In this document: positions 17,378 to 22,442 of the stretch, piece after piece
How positions within the stretch are numbered: the first letter of the stretch is position 1
Layout: every line of letters begins with the position of its first letter
Source of the DNA: Hysterium pulicare CBS 123377
Lineage: Eukaryota > Ascomycota > Dothideomycetes > Hysteriales > Hysteriaceae
Assembly: GCA_000467715.1 (NCBI GenBank)
Contig: AJFK01001022.1
Coordinates: 1 to 22,442 of the forward strand
Length of the DNA: 22,442 bases
Reading direction: 5' to 3'
Program-made: the position numbers and the translations under genes
Notes under the pieces: generated by a model
What the model saw: the letters and a program-made list of their open reading frames with translations, nothing else
Databases searched by the model: none
Told to the model about the DNA's origin: nothing

Positions 17378-20300
17378 ATGGCTCATCTTCTGCGAGGCAA
17401 GCAGACCGGCATCCCAACGGACCTTTCTGTTGGCCTGGGATCTGATCTTTTTGTGGTCGACAATGTATGTACTTGTATAATATCACTCATATCCTCAAAT
17501 TATACAACTACTTGAGCTCTTGTCCCGTCCCTCAACTTGCTCTTACGCCTTGGTTCTCATTTAATACAGATCGCTCGCTTCGGCATCAACTCTCAGATTT
17601 CCCGGATCGCGTACGACCCAGTGCAGTCCCTTCTTGCTGTAGGAACAAATGATACAAAGTTCGGAAATGGACGAATCTACATCTTTGGCCAAAACCGTGT
17701 CAACGTTGTCCTGAATCTGCCGCATACCGCCTCTGTCAAGAACTTACAATTCTGTGCTGATAAAATATTATGTCTAGACTCGAAAAATGATTTGTCCGTC
17801 TTCTCCTTGGAAACAAAGCGGACGTTGGCTACCTACTCGCCCCCAGCAAAGATCACAGCATTGCATAGTGATCCTACGTTAGATTATGCGCTGCTTGGAA
17901 CGCAACACGGTATGGTCCCGCGGAAGTACAACTAGTGCGAAGCTATTGCTGACAAAAACATTAAGGTGAAATTCTTGCCTACGATCTTGACCGAGAGGCT
18001 ATCGCGCCATTCCGGATACCAAATTTGTGGAAGCAGCAGAATCCAATGTCGAGAGCTTCCCCAGTCGTTACCCTTTCGTTTCATCCAAGAGACATCGGCA
18101 CCCTTTTGATTGGTTATAGCGATGGAGCTGTCATCTACTCGTTCAAGCAGAACCAGGCCATCAAATTCTTCCAGTATCAATTACCAAGGGGTGCTCCAGG
18201 CGGTGACTCGGATCCTTCATCCATTCACTTGGCAAGGACCCCAGCCTTAACCCAAGCTGTATGGCATCCGACTGGAACTTTCATACTGACTGGGCATGAG
18301 GATAATAGTGTTGTATTTTGGGATCCTAAAGATGGCAGGGTGTTAATGGCCAGGACATTACAGGATACGAATGTAAACAAGCCTGGTATCGGTAACACAA
18401 CTCCCGTTGCGTCTCCTGGGCCGTTTGCCTTTAAAGCGCCATTATTTCGCATTGCATGGTGCGCCAATCAAGATCCTGACGATACCGGCATCTTAATCGC
18501 TGGCGGTGCTCCAAGTACAATGCCAACAAAAGGTCTCACTTTCCTTGAGCTTGGTCGCACTCCTGTGTATGCTACTTCGTCGTGGCAAATTCTTTCAGAA
18601 CACTTTGAATCTCCTAAACGCCAGCGAATTTTGCCGACCCCTCCAAATACCGAAGTTATTGATTTCTGCCTTATCCCTCGAGCCTCTCCGTATTTTGCTG
18701 GTGCCCACGATCCCATCGCAGTGTTGGCCTTGCTGTCATCCGGAGAGATCATTACTTTGAGTTTTCCAAGTGGAACGCCCATATCACCAAGCAACCAACT
18801 ACACGTGTCAATGACATTCGTCCATCCTTTTATCACTCGTGCAAATTTGTCTCCCATTGAGCGGACGAGGTGGCTGGGCATGACGGAAAGGCGATCACTG
18901 GGGCCACCAATCCTCAAAGGCGGGGCTGAAGCCAAACATCCTCTCAAGCGATTTGAGTCTCGTAATATTGTCCAGACTGCGCATGCCGATGGAACTGTGC
19001 GGCTTTGGGATGTTGGTCATGGTGACGAGATTGAAAACGAAGCCCTCCTCCAGGTTGATCTTTGCCTAGCGATTGGCCGACACGAAGGCGTCGAAATCAG
19101 TAATATGTCTCTTGCGGGCGCGACGGGGGAGTTGGCTGTGGGCCTCAAGAGCGGAGAAGTAGTTGTATTCCGATGGGATAGTAGCAAGCCAGTAGCCAAA
19201 GACTCATCAACCTTGATCCACAATAACCCACGCGGGCTTACGGACATTGCTGACAGAAAAGAGGCATCTCTCACAGAGGGGCTTTTACCCTTAACTTTGC
19301 TGAATGCAGAAAATGGCTCTGTGTCTGCATTGAAACTTTCAGACGTCGGGTTCGTTGCTGCGGGATTTGAAGGTGGCAGCCTAGCGATCATCGATCTGCG
19401 CGGGCCAGCCATTATCTATGAGGCGAATATGCAAGACTTCATAAAGCCAGACAAGAAAGGCAGTTTCCGAAGAAGCAGTAGTGGGCAGAGTGTCCCCAAG
19501 CCTGAATGGCCGACGACACTTGAATTTAGTGTAAGTCTTCCCTCGTCGGTACAGGGACGATTCGCTAACATGTCTTTCTGAAAGGTAATGTCGCTTGAGG
19601 GTGATGGTGAGCACTATGGCAGCTTCAATTTTGAGCTTATAAGAACTGATCCGGTGTTTTGTAGAGTACTCGAGCATTCTGCTACATGCTGGCACAAACC
19701 TTGGGCACCTTGCCACATTCAAGCTTCTTCCGGATCCAGGCGGTCGATATTCCGTTCAACTTGTGGGTTTCGCCTCTCTCGGTGATCGGGTCATCCGAAT
19801 TTCTCCATTCCAAGTGGGAACAGGTCATTCAGCATATGCATCCCAATCGGCAGTTTCGAACCTTCGAACCGGCGTCAAAGTCAACGGCGTTATACTCGTG
19901 GTGACACAGTCGGGAGCAAGGATTTTCAAGCCCGCGTCAAGCAAAGGTGCGCACAAGACATGGGACGAGTTCTTGTGCGACTCGGCCGCGGTCGTCCGAT
20001 ACGAAGATTTTGGCTATGCGCTCCTTGGCCTGTACGGTGATGGTCGTGCGCGGGCTTATTCCATACCCGCTTTGAAGGAGATTGGATCGGTCAAGTTAGA
20101 TGACCATTTAGACATTCGAAGATTCTCCGAGGCTTTGATCACTGCTTCTGGTGATATTCTGGGATGGAAAGGGCCAGCCGAAATGGCCCTACTCAATGTA
20201 TTCGGAACTGGCTTGGACCTGTAAGTTTCCTAGTCCAACTTTTGCACCTCGACTAAACGTTGTAGCAACACATCAAAGGACATTTTGGTCAACTCAAGCA

Positions 20301-20795
20301 TACTCATACCACCGAGACCAACAATATCTAACATGCAGTGGATATCTGGTACTCAATACATTACCCCGTCAGACATGGATATACTCAGTAGGTTCCGTCA
20401 TTGCTTATACGACAGGCTTCGATGCTAACAGTTACCAGTTGGCGGCCCTGATAGGCCACCGTCCAAACGTATGATCATGCAGGCACGTGCTGATGAATTA
20501 CAACGACGGACAGAAAGCCGCAGTGGTGCTTCTGCATCTACTTCATCCGCGGCAGGGCAAGATGAAGGCTACTGGGCATATATGCAGCGGCAACTCAATG
20601 AACGCACAGAAAAGCTTGGGATTATGGGGGACTCAATGGACAAGCTGGAGAGCAATAGCGCTGATTGGGCAAGTGAGGTTGGAAAATTCGTGGACAAGCA
20701 GAAGAGAAATATGGTCATGGGCGGTACGTACGACCTCTCGCAATGAATGTCTTCGCTAATTCAAACCAGCGATGAAGTCCAAATTTGGCTTTTAG
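17378..20795 (+). CDS. SRO7: SRO7/lethal giant larvae family exocytosis protein (eight exons)
   Basis: Exons are 17378-17464, 17570-17909, 17966-19530, 19585-19606, 19665-20220, 20266-20387, 20439-20723 and 20770-20795, giving 1000 residues, the usual size for the family. Sro7/Sro77 bind the t-SNARE Sec9 and the Rab Sec4 and promote docking of secretory vesicles at the plasma membrane; tomosyn is the animal relative. The start reads MAHLLRGKQTGIPTDLSVGL. WD-type blades follow (GYSDGAVIYSF, HPTGTFILTGHEDNSVVFWD, AHADGTVRLWDVG), consistent with the double propeller. The C-terminal region YWAYMQRQLNERTEKLGIMG and the residues after it match an R-SNARE-like coil with the Arg at about residue 953. 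The last exon encodes AMKSKFGF. Exon 4 is a 22-nt microexon. All joins preserve frame with GT-AG borders. The name is by family; a single copy is assumed. Confidence 0.92.
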
Positions 20796-20826
20796 AAAAA
20801 TCGTTACTCCTAGTAAATATCGAGGC

Positions 20827-22105
20827 ATGAAGCAACAGGTGCTTCACAGTAAGTGTGCATATGTGCTCCTCGTACGAAGGATATAATGATAACCGGATGT
20901 TCACAGTGCTTAATCGTACATTCGGAAGGTGGTGTCGTACCTTTCACCTTCTGCCTGATGCCATCAGATGGAAGGACATACTGGGTGTCAAAATTCGTCC
21001 TTTTCGGAGGGTTGGTCTGCGCCTACCACCATCTTTACTACCACTCTATAAAGCCGATTTAGACTCTGTGCAAAGTTTAAAAGCCATTTACCTTCCTGCG
21101 AAGTGCGACAAATCACGATGCCTGCCGTGGATGCTCGAGGAAATGTTAATATATGCTTTCTTGTGTAGGTTTCAGACTGTCGCTGCTGAACTCGTGCACA
21201 CGGCAGCGGCAAAAGAGTCCACCCTGAGAATTCAGCAACAGTGGAGTCTGCCACATGGCTTTACTAAAGGGCAAGCACGAATGACAGTCACGATACAAGA
21301 AATATGTTCTCACTCCACTGTTGTGCTACTTGGAAACAACCTCGTTCCAAATCAGTCTAAATACAAGCTTGCATTCATTACTCGAGACTTATAGCTCAAT
21401 TTCTCGCTCAATCCATCGATCTGAAAATGGCATCAGTCGCATATAGGACTTTGACAGGGTCTTTTGTTCAAGCGTATGTTTCAACGATCATGCCTATTTC
21501 CCCCTAGTTCTAATGATCTCGATAGGCTTCAGCATACCGCATTTATGGTGGAAACATCCCCAACGGGTTGGGTGCCAACCCCCACCGACGCACATTGGTA
21601 TCGCAATTCACCGTGCTATCATTCAAGCGATGCCAAATTGCGGCAACGGGTACTATACTCCCTTTTCTTCGCCAATCTCCCCTTGCGGTTTATTCTTTTC
21701 GGCGCACTGAAGCACACCCGGGACGGCTACAGTATATACAATGCAATGCTGGCCGCTGTTGATGCTTTCAATCAGTATCATGACCCAGCGCTCTGGGTAC
21801 AGCGATGTATCAACACAGACCGTTGCAGGTTCCAACAACTTGGAGAAAAGCAAAAGGAGATAACAAGACAACGAATATGGCAACTCATCCGCAGTTACTA
21901 CTTTGCATCTTTCGCTGAGGATTGCTGGTTAGCAAGACTACAGTGCGAAGACATCACTGTCAAGCTGGAGTACTTGGGTGTTGACGCAGATTCCGAACAG
22001 TTCGATCAGCTTTTCGAACTCGCAGCAACCCGCATTACAATACCGCATTCGGATGAATTGAGGGAAGTCATTGATTTTGCGAGCATGTTACATTCAGAAC
22101 CCTAG
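20827..22105 (+). pseudogene. Unrecognised fungal gene, apparently frameshifted (or two adjacent genes)
   Basis: Segments are 20827-20848, 20907 to about 21390, then about 21391-21473 and 21526-22105. Introns of 58 bp (GTAAGT...CAG) and 52 bp (GTATGT, TTCTAATG, TAG) are good. The first part begins MKQQVLHMLNRTFGRWCRTF and ends KYKLAFITRDL with a TAG at 21392-21394. One base out of register, a frame open from 21361 continues AQFLAQSIDLKMASVAYRTL and splices to TGSFVQALQHTAFMVETSPT, ending FASMLHSEP. This reads as one protein of about 390 residues with a one-base loss near 21391. Aromatic, Arg- and Leu-rich segments (LRLPPSLLPLYKADL, LFFANLPLRFILFGALKH) are soluble-looking and match no family I know. 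If the second half is separate, it starts at ATG 21427 and gives 208 residues. The start lies 31 bp after the SRO7 stop. An intron I could not place might also explain the frame change. Confidence 0.5.
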
Positions 22106-22442
22106 AATAGGGATACGTTGAACGTAGGAAACCAGTGAACAGGCTCATACGGTTGGCAGTTTTGTATTCCCCAACGAAGCTTTGCGTCCCAGCCGCAAGA
22201 AACCTAACGGTGAGGGGTCAACTCAAGCTCCCAAGAAAAGCAAGGAGTGGGGAGGCTTATGAACTCCAAACAGAACTCTGTTCGATACCTTCTTACTCCT
22301 ATCACTACAGTAGTTATATATAATGCAACTGTCTATATTAATACAGTTAATTATTCACAAAAGAAACTATAGTAAACCTAATAAATCTAATATCTAATTA
22401 AATAAAATTACTCTTATTTATTTATTTATTTATTTATTTATT
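22106..22442. other. AT-rich tract after the last gene
   Basis: No gene is seen. From about 22300 base composition shifts sharply to A and T, unlike the roughly balanced composition of the rest of the window. In Pezizomycotina such edges often mark transposon relics mutated by RIP or gene-poor isochores, but no repeat ends or transposase frame are visible in this short piece. Confidence 0.6.
22414..22442. repeat. ATTT microsatellite running off the window end
   Basis: Uninterrupted period-4 repeat TTAT/ATTT, 29 bases, about seven copies, continuing to the last base. Its full length is not visible. Confidence 0.9.

Overview
This window is nuclear DNA from a filamentous ascomycete (Pezizomycotina). 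The evidence is the short GT-AG introns (45-95 bp) with CTAAC/CTAAT-like branch sites, the compact spacing of genes on both strands, CT-rich leaders before start codons, and single-copy fungal genes: COX20, MDM35, RRP6 and an SRO7/Lgl homologue. I cannot name a class or species with confidence. Most genes are split, so the exon joins below were worked out by hand from reading frame, splice sites and family similarity.

Layout. COX20 (+, 299-928) converges on a lysine/arginine-rich nuclear-type protein of unknown function (-, 1409-2227). A 1.7-kb stretch with no convincing gene follows, containing only a weak, stop-interrupted frame. Next is a three-exon disordered conserved fungal protein (+, 3951-5038), then the remains of a MAPEG-family membrane protein with its 5' end missing and a frameshift (+, 5569-5929). 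MDM35 (-, four tiny exons, 6368-6789) and the nuclear exosome exonuclease RRP6 (+, 7255-9883) share a divergent promoter. A large arginine-rich, probably mitochondrial helical-repeat protein (-, 10098-13099) and a 911-residue protein with a Q/Y/S/P-rich prion-like tail (+, 13756-16585) share a second divergent promoter that holds a TCACGTGA palindrome. An eight-exon SRO7/lethal giant larvae homologue (+, 17378-20795) has a 22-nt microexon. Only 31 bp downstream is an unrecognised gene that appears to be broken by a single-base frameshift (+, 20827-22105). The window then runs into AT-rich DNA ending in an ATTT microsatellite.

How the genes relate. This is ordinary eukaryotic gene order, not an operon or cluster. 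Three genes have mitochondrial roles or likely targeting (COX20 in complex IV assembly, MDM35 in intermembrane-space lipid transfer, and the arginine-rich protein). RRP6 acts in nuclear RNA decay and SRO7 in exocytosis. CACGTG or TGACGTC elements lie upstream of several genes, which suggests shared bHLH/bZIP control but does not prove it. I found no CRISPR array, operon-like system, complete transposon or tRNA. The more unusual content is the two decaying genes, a 37-nt nested hairpin between the MAPEG relic and MDM35, the SRO7 microexon, and the AT-rich edge.
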